Counted from the stretch's first letter, positions 43,893 to 53,251 are shown. The stretch is DNA of 64,000 nt from DATKRB01 sp963794215 (GCA_963794215.1 CAWCCQ010000002.1:62001-126000); one strand, 5' to 3'. Numbers and translations are program-made. The notes: generated by a model not told the origin, from the sequence alone.

Positions 43893-44846
43893 TCAACGAA
43901 CCTGCGATGGCCGGATCCCCCACGATGACGCCCAGGCCTGGCCCGGCTCGAGCACGATCAGGCCGTCCCCTGTGCGCAGGGCGTTGGGAGGACACGACAT
44001 CGGCTCGATGGCTACGCCGCGCCGTCGGCGCGACTCGTCACCGAGCGTGTCGCCCGTGTAGCACATGAGGTGGCTGAACTGATCATCCATCCACACCGCA
44101 ACGGACGTCTCGCCGTCGGGATGGGTGAGGGTCGCCCATGCCAGCCCGTCGGCGTCGCGCGCCAGCGCGCCGAACGGGGTATCGAGCCGGGTAGGTCCGA
44201 TTGAGCGCCCGTGGGTGAAGTCGAACTCTGTTCCGACAACCGAACGCACGTCGCCAGTCGGCAGCGCACGATCGTCAAGCACCAGCCGGTCGTGTCCGGG
44301 CAGCTGCAAGAACGTGGTGTCGATCACGTCGGTGCCGACCGTGAAATACGGATGGAAGCCGATACCGAACGGCAACGCGCGGTCACCGATATTCGCCGCC
44401 GTCGAGGCGATGAGTAGACCCTCACGACCGAGTCGGTACTCGACACGCAGTTGCAACGAGAAGGGATACCCGGGCGTCGGATACAGATCGCACGTCATCG
44501 CCACCACGTTCTGCGCGTGCGCCTCGGCGCGCCAAGGGAGCCATCGGACCAGTCCGTGGATGGCGTTGCCCAGCGCGGGCTCGTCGAGCGCGGCCTGGAT
44601 GTTCGCGCCACCAAAGTTGTAGCGCCCATCGGACAAGCGATTCGGCCACGGAGCGAGCACCTGACCCCGGCCACTCTCGGACCACTCATCGTCCCCAAAT
44701 CCGTCGATCACCCGTCGGCCGCCGACGGAGTAGGAACGTAACGTGGCCCCAACCTCGGTGACCACCGCCTGCTGATGACCATGTCCGATGACCCATTGCT
44801 GGCCCGTGGGCGAGGCAACGGGACTTCGAGATGGGACAGCAGGCAT
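43893..44846 (-). CDS. Aldose 1-epimerase family protein
   Basis: 317 residues from ATG 44846. Galactose mutarotase-like features: VVTEVGATLRSYSVGGRRVI, GQVLAPWPNRLSDGRYNFGG, NAIHGLVRWLPW with the conserved His, FGIGFHPYFTVGTDVIDTTF with the second His, and GVAIEPMSCPPNALRTGDG with the catalytic Glu, ending VLEPGQAWASSWGI. The enzyme interconverts alpha and beta aldoses. No sugar catabolic genes lie nearby. It converges on the MpaB-family gene. Confidence 0.88.
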   Translation of the reverse strand: MPAVPSRSPVASPTGQQWVIGHGHQQAVVTEVGATLRSYSVGGRRVIDGFGDDEWSESGRGQVLAPWPNRLSDGRYNFGGANIQAALDEPALGNAIHGLVRWLPWRAEAHAQNVVAMTCDLYPTPGYPFSLQLRVEYRLGREGLLIASTAANIGDRALPFGIGFHPYFTVGTDVIDTTFLQLPGHDRLVLDDRALPTGDVRSVVGTEFDFTHGRSIGPTRLDTPFGALARDADGLAWATLTHPDGETSVAVWMDDQFSHLMCYTGDTLGDESRRRRGVAIEPMSCPPNALRTGDGLIVLEPGQAWASSWGIRPSQVR

Positions 44847-45899
44847 GCAAACCACCAGTCGCGGAGAGGAACGGCGGTATCGTACCGGGACCCCGCCACC
44901 TGGGTAAACCGCCGTATCATCCCAGTTCAGGACGTCGCGGATCGTGAGCTCGGACCAAGGCACTCCGGTTCGTGCGCCCCGGCCCCCTCCTCGACGGGCA
45001 CGTCGAAAGCCCACCCTGAGGGCCATTCCCCGGCTCGCAGGCAGTCGAAGGGCGCGCCAAACGCGCCAACACGAGTCGTCCGCGCGCCTCGCACGACGTC
45101 GTCACGACGGGTGTCATCACGTCGTGGCGAATCGACACCGGCTCGCCCTAATCTCGCTGCCGTGACGATCGTGGTCGGGATACTCAACACGATTAGCGAC
45201 GAATCTTACTCTCTGACAAGCAATAATCTCGACCCTAACGACAGCACAGAGCGCAGTATCGCTCTCGATACCATCACTCGCCGCGTCCTAGTTGCGGCAT
45301 TGCGAGGGTATCGAGCGCGGCGAACCTCGACGCGGCGTCCTAGGACACGCCGCGCCGAACTATGGATGCACTGGTCCCCACGTCCGTCGTGCATGAGGGC
45401 CAGAGTCTTGCCCGCACGAGAGCCGAACCGAGTGCGCGCGTCACCCACCGTGGTGCTTCGAATTCGAGGGATCCTGGGCCAGAGTTGCGCCGAGGCGGGC
45501 AAGTCGCTAACTTTTGGCCCAAATTCAATCATCGGTGAACGGACCGGCAGGAAGCGCGGAGGCTTCCCGACCGGGCGACCAGTCCGAGCATGCCTCGGGC
45601 CCTGTCCGATTCGCACGCCCGTCCAGGCTCTGTCTGCGGGCTCGTAGCGATAGCGGCGGGCGTCGCAGCCGCCGACACCCAAACCCCTTTTTTCCCATGC
45701 GCACGCCCACAGCGAGGAGCACTTAGACGACGACGAACCAGGGTCATCCCGTCTGCACCTCGTGAGGACCAACTGAAGTCCAGGGCCAGCCGCTCTTTCC
45801 AGCGGTGGTTCGCGAGACGAATGCGCCCCAAGACGGTTACCCGCATTCCGAAGCCAACTCGAGCCTCCGGGCTCTTCCGCGACATCGAGGAGGCGCAAG
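44847..45899. other. 1.05-kb non-coding region upstream of the Rpf-domain gene
   Basis: No frame on either strand looks like a protein. The part around 45170-45290 is AT-richer than the flanks. A hairpin (45331-45354) and a shorter one (GGAAGC/GCTTCC, 45550-45567) are present. It may carry a long leader or distant control elements for the Rpf gene. I looked for a c-di-AMP (ydaO-type) riboswitch pattern, as found before some rpf genes, and could not recognise one. Confidence 0.5.
45331..45354. repeat. Inverted repeat in the Rpf upstream region
   Basis: CGCGGCGT and ACGCCGCG form an 8-bp stem around CCTAGGAC. The core GTCCTAGGAC is also a perfect 10-bp dyad. It could be an operator or a hairpin in a long leader transcript. 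Confidence 0.45.
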
Positions 45900-47009
45900 A
45901 TGCGCAAGAACCGACGGCACATTCTGGTGCTCGCCGGGGTGGTGGCCCTTGGACTGGTCATCGCTCGAACGAACAATGTTGACAGCGCGACAGCTGTCAG
46001 CGCGGCCAACGCGACCGCGGTCGTGAGCTCGGCCTCGCCGGCCGATGAGGGCGTGCTGCAGGTGTCGGTTCACTCCCCCGTTCTGTCGATCACCCCGCAA
46101 ACCGACGGGTCGATCCTGGGCTCGAACGACGTGACGGTCGACGCCCACGGCTCCACGGCCCAGCCCTCGCCGGTGACACCAAGCACCAGCGCGCCCGGAT
46201 GGCGAGGCATCGCCGCCGACGTGCGAAGTGTGGGCAGCGATGTGCAAGTCGTCGGTGGTGACCTCAGCGCTGCTACGTCGACAGCGCCGGCTTCGACAGC
46301 GCCGGCCGCGCCATCGGGCTCTGCGGCACAGTCCGGCACGAGCAACGTCGGGACCTCTGCCGAAGTCGGCTGGCGCGCCATTGCGGATAATTTGGAGGCT
46401 CTTGCGCACAACAGCACCCAGGGTGCGAGCTCGGCCGGCACCTCCAAGTCGTCACTGCGCCACGACGAGGCCACGTGGCACACGACAGGTACGGCCGTCC
46501 TGACCTCCACTGCGGTCTCCGAAGAGGTCTACCTCCATCAGGAATCGGTGTTCTATGCCGCGGTGCGCGCGCAAACCGAGGCCCGCTTCTACGCGGCGTT
46601 GGAGGCCCAGCAGATCGCCGCACAACAAGCTGCACAACAAGCTGCGCAACAAGCTGCGCAACAAGCGGCACAGGTGGCCGCACAACAAGCGCTCGTCGCG
46701 CGCGAACGTGCCGCTGCCGCCGCCGCAGTACCGGCCGCACCCGCGCCACCTTCGACGTCGGGCGGGTACGCCGGAGGCGTCTGGGCAGCGTTACGAGAAT
46801 GCGAGTCAGGCGGCAACTACGCGGAGGACACGGGCAACGGGTTCTACGGCGCGTATCAGTTCCTGCCGTCGACCTGGCGGGGACTGGGCTACCCGGGCAT
46901 GCCCAACCAAGCGCCTCCCGCGATGCAGGATGCAGCTGCCGCGCAGCTCCAGGCCCGCAGTGGGTGGGGCCAGTGGCCAGAGTGCGCGCGCAAACTTGGA
47001 CTGCTCTGA
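45900..47009 (+). CDS. Secreted resuscitation-promoting-factor-like muralytic enzyme
   Basis: 369 residues from ATG 45900, with GAGGAGG upstream. The N-terminal segment RKNRRHILVLAGVVALGLVI is a signal or anchor. A long S/T/A-rich region follows, then a Gln/Ala repeat (residues about 240-263). The C-terminal domain (about 294-369) is Rpf/transglycosylase-like: VWAALRECESGGNYAEDTGN with the catalytic Glu, FYGAYQFLPSTWRGLGYPG, and two cysteines positioned for the conserved disulphide (ECESG and WPECARK). Rpf enzymes cleave peptidoglycan during regrowth from dormancy. ArfB lies convergent, 12 bases past the stop. Confidence 0.85.
   Translation: MRKNRRHILVLAGVVALGLVIARTNNVDSATAVSAANATAVVSSASPADEGVLQVSVHSPVLSITPQTDGSILGSNDVTVDAHGSTAQPSPVTPSTSAPGWRGIAADVRSVGSDVQVVGGDLSAATSTAPASTAPAAPSGSAAQSGTSNVGTSAEVGWRAIADNLEALAHNSTQGASSAGTSKSSLRHDEATWHTTGTAVLTSTAVSEEVYLHQESVFYAAVRAQTEARFYAALEAQQIAAQQAAQQAAQQAAQQAAQVAAQQALVARERAAAAAAVPAAPAPPSTSGGYAGGVWAALRECESGGNYAEDTGNGFYGAYQFLPSTWRGLGYPGMPNQAPPAMQDAAAAQLQARSGWGQWPECARKLGLL
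46617..46688 (+). repeat. Six 12-bp units encoding an Ala-Gln repeat
   Basis: Units of the form GC(C/T)GC(A/G)CAACAA occur in tandem inside the Rpf-like gene, giving AAQQ blocks (one degenerate). In-frame, so unit number can change without breaking the protein. The segment probably forms a helix or coiled linker. Confidence 0.8.
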
Positions 47010-47021
47010 GCCGACGGCACC

Positions 47022-47459
47022 TCAGTCGTCGAAGTCGACCTGCCCGGTTCGCCGCTGCTTGGTCGTAGCGCGTCGACGCTTGGCGTCGAGCCGCCGGGTC
47101 TTAGAGCCAGCGGTCGGCCGGGTTGGCCGGCGGGGAGCCTCGACACGCAACGCCGCCGCCACGCGCTCGGCGAGCCGATCGAGCGCGATCTGGCGATTGC
47201 GGGCCTGGGAGCGGTCTTGGGACGAGCTGGCCCGCACGACCGGGCCCAGACGTTCGAGCAGGCGATTGCGTTGGCGCGGCCCCAGCGACGGCGAAGCGGC
47301 GACGTCGAAGCGGACTTCGACCTTGCTGCTGGTCTTGTTGGCGTGCTGTCCCCCGGGGCCACCGGGTGTCGAGACCCGCCACCGAAGCTCACTCATCGGG
47401 ATCGACAGGTTGGCGTTGACTCGCATGCGCGCGTGGGCCGGCGTCGGCTCTTCCGCCAT
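47022..47459 (-). CDS. arfB: Alternative ribosome-rescue factor ArfB (peptidyl-tRNA hydrolase)
   Basis: 145 residues. The GGQ motif is in STPGGPGGQHANKTSSKVE, preceded by ELRWR and followed by the conserved RQRNRLLERL helix. A lysine/arginine-rich C-terminal tail (SKTRRLDAKRRRATTKQRR) enters the empty mRNA channel in known ArfB proteins. It releases peptides from ribosomes stalled without a stop codon. The ATG at 47459 is well placed; an internal Met near residue 22 is less likely. Confidence 0.93.
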   Translation of the reverse strand: MAEEPTPAHARMRVNANLSIPMSELRWRVSTPGGPGGQHANKTSSKVEVRFDVAASPSLGPRQRNRLLERLGPVVRASSSQDRSQARNRQIALDRLAERVAAALRVEAPRRPTRPTAGSKTRRLDAKRRRATTKQRRTGQVDFDD

Positions 47460-47561
47460 CCCCGAAGCGTAGGGCCCGCGCCATATCAGCCCGCGCCATG
47501 TCAGCTCGCGTCATGTTGCCACGTCGTCGAGAACACGGGTCTTGAACAGTAGCCTCGATGC

Positions 47562-48560
47562 ATGGAATACCGTCATCTCGGCCGTAGCGGCATGGTCGTG
47601 TCCGCCCTCGCCTACGGCAACTGGATCACCCACGGCGGACAGGTCGACGAAGAGACGGCCCACACGTGCGTCCGCACGGCCCTCGATGCTGGGATCACGA
47701 CCTTCGACACCGCCGACGTCTACGCCCAAGGGATGGCCGAAGAGGTGCTCGGGCGCGCCCTGCGCGACATCCCCCGTGACGCCGTGGAGCTCTGCACCAA
47801 GGTCTACTGGCCTACCGGGCCGAGCCCGAACAACCGAGGGCTCTCCCGCAAGCACATCCTCGAGTCCGCGCACGGCTCGCTGCGCCGGCTCGGGACCGAC
47901 TACATCGACCTGTTCCAGGCCCATCGTTTCGATTTCGAGACCCCGTTGGAAGAGACACTGCGCGCCTTCGGCGACTTGGTCCACCAGGGCAAGATCCACT
48001 ACGTGGGTGTCTCGGAGTGGACGGCGGGACAGATCGCCGACGCGGTACGGGTCGCCGGCGAGCTCGGGCTCGAGCACATCGTGTCGAACCAGCCCCAGTA
48101 CTCGCTGCTGTGGCGCGTGATCGAGCCCGAAGTCGTCCCGCTCTGCGAAGAGCACGGAATCGGCCAAATGGTGTTCTCGCCGCTGGCCCAAGGGGTGTTG
48201 TCGGGCAAGTACCGGCCGGGGGAGCAGCCCCCCGAAGACTCGCGCGCTACGTCTCGTGAGGGGGGCTCCTTCATCAGCCGCCACATGGAAGAGCCGACGC
48301 TCGAGGCGGTGAAAGAGTTCGCCGCCCTGGCCGTGGGGGCCGGCTACACGCCAGCCGCGGTTGCCCTGGCGTGGGTCCTGCAGAACCCCAACGTCGCGTC
48401 CGCCATCATTGGCGCCACCCGGCCCGAGCAGATCCTCCAAGACGTCCAGGCACTCGACGTGGTACTCGACCCCGACCTCATGCGGGCCATCGACGAAGTC
48501 CTCGAACCGATCGTCGTCCGTGACCCGCGTCTCACAGCCAGTCCGCCCCGGCGACCCTGA
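47562..48560 (+). CDS. Aldo/keto reductase (potassium-channel beta-subunit type)
   Basis: 332 residues in the AKR6/12-like group. The catalytic set is Asp in TTFDTADVYAQG with its Tyr, Lys in AVELCTKVYWP and His in DLFQAHRFDFETPLEETL. The NADPH-binding part near the C terminus (ASAIIGATRPEQILQDVQAL) is typical. It starts at the first ATG after a short gap from the ArfB gene's start, the two being divergent. The natural carbonyl substrate is unknown. Confidence 0.9.
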   Translation: MEYRHLGRSGMVVSALAYGNWITHGGQVDEETAHTCVRTALDAGITTFDTADVYAQGMAEEVLGRALRDIPRDAVELCTKVYWPTGPSPNNRGLSRKHILESAHGSLRRLGTDYIDLFQAHRFDFETPLEETLRAFGDLVHQGKIHYVGVSEWTAGQIADAVRVAGELGLEHIVSNQPQYSLLWRVIEPEVVPLCEEHGIGQMVFSPLAQGVLSGKYRPGEQPPEDSRATSREGGSFISRHMEEPTLEAVKEFAALAVGAGYTPAAVALAWVLQNPNVASAIIGATRPEQILQDVQALDVVLDPDLMRAIDEVLEPIVVRDPRLTASPPRRP

Positions 48561-48561
48561 C

Positions 48562-48592
48562 CGCCCGCGGGGGACCTCAGAGGGCGCGGGCG
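48562..48592. terminator. Hairpin between convergent genes
   Basis: CGCCCGCG (48562-48569) pairs perfectly with CGCGGGCG (48585-48592) around a 15-base loop, in the 33-base gap between the aldo/keto reductase and acyl-CoA dehydrogenase stops. It could serve both strands; no U-tract. Confidence 0.45.
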
Positions 48593-48593
48593 C

Positions 48594-49853
48594 TCAGACT
48601 GCGCCGGTCCAGTTCGAGGCGTTACGAACGACCTCGTTGAACGGTCGCTTGGTGTCGAAGCTCGGCTCGCGGGGAAGCCCGAGCACCCGCTCGCCAATCC
48701 CATTGCGTTGCATCTCGTTGGTTCCCCCGGCGATGGACTGGACCCGCCCGTTGAGGTACGTCACTGACGGCGCCATGCCCTGGATCTCGCCGCGCTCCCA
48801 CACAAGGGCGCCACCTCTTCCCACCTCCATGCCGATCCGGGCGCGAATGGCACCGAAGGTGCCCATGGCCAGCTTCCCGTAGGCCGCGATCCCCGCCGGG
48901 TCTGCCTTCTTGGCGCGGATCAGCCCGCCCACCCGTCGGGCCAGCTGGCCCGCGGCGAAGTCGTTGATGTGGGCCCGGGCCACCTGCTGGCGGACGTAGG
49001 GCTCGTGCTCGCGACCGGTGCGGCGGGCCAGCGCGACCAGGTCCGGCGCGAGGCCCTTCGGCCGCGCCGGACGGGGCCGGTTCTCGCCCGAGCCCCCACG
49101 CTCGAAGACGAGCATCGTTTGCGCAACGGTCCAGCCGCTGTCGACGTCCCCGATGACGTCGTCCTCGCTCAGGCGCACGTCGTCGAAGAATTCCTGGCAG
49201 AACTCGGCGTCGCCGTTGATCTCACGCACCGGTTGCACCGTCACCCCCGGCGCGTCGACCCTGACGGCGAACCACGTCAGCCCTCGATGCTTGGGGACGT
49301 CCCAGTTGGTGCGGGCCAGGCACATCCCGTAGTCGGCGTAGTAGGCACCGCTCGACCAGATCTTCGAGCCGTTCAGGATCCACTCCTCACCGTCGCGGCT
49401 GGCACGCGTGGTGATGCCAGCGAGATCCGAACCGGCCCCTGGCTCGGAGAAGAACTGCACCCACAGCTCCTCGCCCGCCAGGATCTTGGGGATGTGGAGT
49501 CGGAGGAACTCGGGCGAGGCGTGGACCAACATCGTCTGCGCACAAACGCCCATGGTCGTCCCTCCGGCCACGCCGAACTCGGGCGTGCGGAACGGGCGGG
49601 ACTCCTCGGCGAACACCGCGTCGTGGGCCGGCGTCAATCCCTGGCCCCCGTATTCCTTCGGCCAAGTGATGCCCGCGTACCCAGCGTCGAACAACTTGCG
49701 TTGGATCACCCGCTCGAGCGCGATGCCCTCGACGGTCTTGTGATCGATGCCGCGCAGCGACGGTCCGACGTTGGGGTCACGCCGCTCGAGGTTGTCCTCC
49801 AGCCATTGACGGGCCTGGGTGCGGTATGCCTCGAGATCGGTGGTGTCGCTCAT
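48594..49853 (-). CDS. Acyl-CoA dehydrogenase, first of a pair
   Basis: 419 residues from ATG 49853, preceded by GAGGA. FAD-binding and family motifs include KEYGGQGLTPAHDAVFAEES, VQFFSEPGAGSDLAGITTRA, WILNGSKIWSSGAYYADYGM and the C-terminal QSIAGGTNEMQRNGIGERVL. The conserved Glu of the classic active site is not obvious at its usual place, so it may need the neighbouring subunit. The partner gene ends ten bases upstream. Pairs like this form mixed tetramers in steroid and other CoA-thioester degradation of actinobacteria. Confidence 0.9.
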   Translation of the reverse strand: MSDTTDLEAYRTQARQWLEDNLERRDPNVGPSLRGIDHKTVEGIALERVIQRKLFDAGYAGITWPKEYGGQGLTPAHDAVFAEESRPFRTPEFGVAGGTTMGVCAQTMLVHASPEFLRLHIPKILAGEELWVQFFSEPGAGSDLAGITTRASRDGEEWILNGSKIWSSGAYYADYGMCLARTNWDVPKHRGLTWFAVRVDAPGVTVQPVREINGDAEFCQEFFDDVRLSEDDVIGDVDSGWTVAQTMLVFERGGSGENRPRPARPKGLAPDLVALARRTGREHEPYVRQQVARAHINDFAAGQLARRVGGLIRAKKADPAGIAAYGKLAMGTFGAIRARIGMEVGRGGALVWERGEIQGMAPSVTYLNGRVQSIAGGTNEMQRNGIGERVLGLPREPSFDTKRPFNEVVRNASNWTGAV

Positions 49854-49863
49854 GGATTCCTCC

Positions 49864-50988
49864 TCACAGACCGTAGAGCTGCCATAGCCGCTCACGGTGC
49901 CAGGACGGCTCGCCGTACAGGCTCGAGTCGGCCGTCAACCGCCTCAGGTACAAGTGCTGGTCGTGCTCCCACGTGTAGCCGATCCCGCCAAAGGTCTGGA
50001 AGCAGTTCTGGGCGAGCTCGATGGCGGTGTCGCCCACATAGGCCTTGGCCATGCTGACCACTTCGGCGGCGTTCGGCGCGCTGTCCTGCACGGCTTCCAC
50101 TGCGGCAGTGACCACGGCCTTGCTCGTCTCGAGGAGCAGGCTCGTGTCGGCGAGCATGTGCTTGATGGCTTGGAACGACCCGATCGGCCGGCCGAACGCC
50201 GTGCGCACCTTGGCGTAGTCCACCGCCACCGAGAAGTCTTGGTCCATCGCCCCGATGGACTCGGCCAGCGACAGTACGGCAGCAAGCCGAAGCTCATGGT
50301 CGATGGCCTCGGCCGCGCCGTCCACCTCACCCACCACGTCGCTCGCCCCGAGCTCGACCTCGGTGAAGCGAACGGAGCAGAAGCGCCTCGTGATGTCCAG
50401 ACCGTCCAGCGGCACAATCTCCACGCCGTCGGCGCCGGCCGGGACGAGCAGCTGGCTCAAGCCCGATCCCGAACGCGCGGTCACGAGCAGCCAGTTGGCC
50501 AGATGCGCGTCCTGCACCAATCCTTTGGTTCCCGACAGTCGGTACCCCGAGGCGCTCGACTCGACGTGGGCGCCCGCCCCTGGCTCCCAGCCACCGGTCG
50601 GATCCGCGGCCGCCCAGGTGGCCACCCCTTCGCCACCGATGATGTCGGGCAGCACCTTGGCCTGCTGCTCGTCGTTGCCGAAGTTGGCCAACGCCCAGGC
50701 AACAACGTTGCTGGGCACAAAGGCACCCGGCTGGAGGAAGCGGCCCCGCTGGACCGCGACGAGCGCCGCGTCGACGACCCCTCGTCCCGACACGCTTCCC
50801 CCGCCGTGGTCCTCGTCCACGAGCATGGCGAACCAGCCGAGCTCCGCCGCCTGTCGGGTGTAAGCGGGATCAGCGCCATCGGCGCTGTCGGCAAGCTCGC
50901 GCACTCTCGGGAGCGGGCAGCGGTCCTCGATGAACCGGGTGGCCGTGTCGGCCAATAGCTGCTGGTCGTCACTCAGGTCGAGGTCCAC
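49864..50988 (-). CDS. Acyl-CoA dehydrogenase, second of a pair
   Basis: 374 residues from GTG 50988, chosen for the GAGGAGG site. The N-terminal helices (DLSDDQQLLADTATRFIEDR), the beta domain (VATWAAADPTGGWEPGAG) and the C-terminal bundle (VDYAKVRTAFGRPIGSFQAI and QNCFQTFGGIGYTWEHDQHL) are present. QxFGGIGYTWEHD is the usual FAD-contact and base-region motif. It probably combines with the other dehydrogenase. Both may belong to lipid or steroid side-chain oxidation, with the TesB and Ltp2-like genes as further parts. Confidence 0.9.
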   Translation of the reverse strand: MDLDLSDDQQLLADTATRFIEDRCPLPRVRELADSADGADPAYTRQAAELGWFAMLVDEDHGGGSVSGRGVVDAALVAVQRGRFLQPGAFVPSNVVAWALANFGNDEQQAKVLPDIIGGEGVATWAAADPTGGWEPGAGAHVESSASGYRLSGTKGLVQDAHLANWLLVTARSGSGLSQLLVPAGADGVEIVPLDGLDITRRFCSVRFTEVELGASDVVGEVDGAAEAIDHELRLAAVLSLAESIGAMDQDFSVAVDYAKVRTAFGRPIGSFQAIKHMLADTSLLLETSKAVVTAAVEAVQDSAPNAAEVVSMAKAYVGDTAIELAQNCFQTFGGIGYTWEHDQHLYLRRLTADSSLYGEPSWHRERLWQLYGL

Positions 50989-51212
50989 GGTCGCCTCCTC
51001 ACGGGGTCGGCGGGTCGGGCAAAGCGATCCCGATCCCGATGCAGGCCACTGGCCCAAGCGGGCCGGAATCGGCCCGGCTCCACGGACACCAGGATTTGCA
51101 CAAAGGCCAAACATACTGGGGGCGCTCACCGGGTTGCCAGTGAGCTCATCACGGAGCCCGCGCGTTGGGCGGCGCACGGCTCGGTGCGGCGCTCCTCGTG
51201 TGCGGGCCCCGG

Positions 51213-51611
51213 CTAGTGCGGTGGCTCGTCGATCTCGCCGGGTGCGATCACGTCGCGAAATTCGGGATGCCGCTCGACATAGCCGCGCACGAACGGGCAT
51301 CGGGGAATCACCGACAGCGAGCGCGAGCGAGCGTCGTCGAGCGCGAACGCGGCCAGGCGCGACGCGAGCCCCCGCCCCTCGGCAGCCGGGCTCGTCTCGG
51401 AGTGGCGCATGGTCATGCGCCGACCGTCGAGCTCGTAGTCGATCAATGCCAGCAGCGACCCGCCCTCCCGCAGCTCGTAGCGGTGGGCCTCGGCGTTGTC
51501 CGACATCTGCACTGGCGCACCTTGCACTCCGTCGCCCGAACCCTGGTTGGTGCGCGATCCATCGTCACCTCGCGTACCGGGGACGCCGTTGGGCCCGCCC
51601 TCAGCGCTCAT
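51213..51611 (-). CDS. GNAT-family N-acetyltransferase of the small YidJ/Gtn-like group
   Basis: The compact domain starts NAEAHRYELREGGSLLALID and includes MRHSETSPAAEGRGLASRLA, which holds the acetyl-CoA loop (EGRGLASRL), and ends VIPRCPFVRGYVERHPEF. This is the minimal GNAT of DUF4747/YjdJ type. Two starts are possible: 51506, next to the domain, or 51611, whose ATG overlaps the stop of the MFS gene (51601-51603), suggesting coupling. The longer form adds a Gly/Asp-rich tail. Substrate unknown. Confidence 0.75.
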   Translation of the reverse strand: MSAEGGPNGVPGTRGDDGSRTNQGSGDGVQGAPVQMSDNAEAHRYELREGGSLLALIDYELDGRRMTMRHSETSPAAEGRGLASRLAAFALDDARSRSLSVIPRCPFVRGYVERHPEFRDVIAPGEIDEPPH

Positions 51612-53073
51612 CGGCTCCCACCGAGCTCTCCACAAGTGGGGCGCGATCCTCGGGCGCCGAGGATCGTCGAGCGGCTCGTATGCCGAACGTCGCGGCAGCA
51701 TCCACGTCGTGAATCATGCCAGCCGCCAGCGCGCCGAGGAGCGCCGGGCCTGCCGCGGTCAAAAACGCGAGGTGGTAGGCCTCGAGGTTCGGTCGCACCG
51801 CGCCGCTCACCACGTGCTGCGCACCGGCCGCGGCAAGGACCGTCGTGACGACGGCCACTCCGACCGCGCTCGCCAACTGGCGGTCGGCGTTGAAGAAACC
51901 CGACGCCCTCCCTGTCGACGCCGGGGTGACCGCGGCGAAGGCCGCCGCCTGGGCCGGCACCATCAGGTGGGCCATGCTGAGGCCGATCAAGAACATCAGC
52001 GCTCGCATGTACCACAAGGTGGTGCCAAAGCCGGCGAGCGCCATGAGCGCAGTGATGATGCTCACGCCGACGAGACCCCCCACCATCACCCGTCGAGCGC
52101 CCAGGCGGTCGTACAGCCGTGCGGCCACGTGGGACCCCAGCATCACCCCGATCGCCTCGAGAAGGTGCTCAGTCCCGAGACCAAGGCCGACCGGCCGAGC
52201 CCGTGTTGGTAGAAGGGTGCGACCAAGTACAAGGTCCCCAAGAACGCTCCCATCCCAAGGAAGATCCCCACCGAAGTGGAGCAGAACAGACGGTCCCGCA
52301 GTAGGCGCAGGTCGAGAAGATGTTGGGCGGTGCGGAGCTCGACCACGACGAAGATGACCACCAGGAGTGCACTCACGATGCCCGAGCTGACGATCAGGGG
52401 CGAGGCCCAGCCCTTGGCCGGACCTTCGCTGATCGCGTACATCACCGAGCCGAAACCCACACCCGCCAATGCGAAGCCCACGGCATCGAAGCGACCCGGT
52501 TGCGGCTCGCGGTGCTCGTGGAGGGAGACCAATGCCGAGCAGGACGGCGGCCGAGTCAATCGGGAGGTTCAGGTAGAAGATCCACCGCCACGAAAGCTGG
52601 GTGACGAGCAGCCCACCGATCACCGGACCGAGGGCGGGCGCGCATCGCCGTCGGGATGATCAAGATCCTCGACGCCCGCACCCGCTCGGCCTGAGGGAAG
52701 GTCCGATACCCATGGCCATGCCCACCGGCGTGAGCATGCCGCCGCCCACTCCTTGGAGAATTCGGAAGATGACGAGCTCGCTCAGGCTTTGGGCCTGGCC
52801 GCACAGGCCGAGGCGATCGTGAAGATGACGATCGCCTCAACAGCACCCGCTTGGTGCCGAACCGGTCGCCGACCCACCCGGACGCCGGAATGACGACGGC
52901 GAAGCTGACTAGGAAGCTGGTGACCACCACGTCGACCTGCGTCGGGGGACACCGAACTCACGGCCCAGCGTGGGAAGGGCGACGTTCACGATCGTGATGT
53001 CCGTGCTCGCCATGAACATGGCGAGCACGTAGACGACCGAGACGCTCACCTTGTCAGAGACCCGCAGCGCCAT
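51601..53073 (-). pseudogene. DHA2-type MFS exporter (EmrB/QacA family), many frameshifts
   Basis: From ATG 53073 the frame reads VSVSVVYVLAMFMASTDITI and VNVALPTLGREFGVP, the family's first helix with motif D1. Its continuation changes frame repeatedly: VVTSFLVSFAVVIPASGWVG, then RFGTKRVLL; later LLVTQLSWRWIFYLNLPIDS; then VGFALAGVGFGSVMYAISEG and FCSTSVGIFLGMGAFLGTLY; last LGSHVAARLYDRLGARRVMV. I count at least five breaks. Together they span a 14-TM exporter of drugs or metabolites. So many breaks suggest either a low-quality sequence patch or true decay. The GNAT gene follows with an overlapping start. Confidence 0.75.
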
Positions 53074-53251
53074 CTGCCTCCAACTCTCGTTCGGACGGAC
53101 CTACAACAGCCCCCCGTAGGGAACAACCATTTCCTTCGCCCCCGAAATGCGCCGATCTTCCTGGTGAGAGCGCCATTCACCGTCAGAACACCGGCGGAGG
53201 ACCTTGCGCCAGAGCCTGTCGACCGCAACAGTTGAGGCTGATGAGGCTGAC

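Noticed and set aside
44847..45899. c-di-AMP (ydaO) riboswitch before the Rpf gene
   Set aside because: Expected from other actinobacteria, but I could not find the conserved core sequences; only a covariance search could settle it.
45206..46009. A 267-codon minus-strand frame upstream of the Rpf gene
   Set aside because: Arg/Ser-rich with scattered cysteines, no recognisable domain, and it overlaps the Rpf signal peptide; not a credible gene.
46617..46688. Possible CRISPR-like repeat
   Set aside because: 12-bp in-frame tandem units without spacers inside a coding region; it is a protein repeat.
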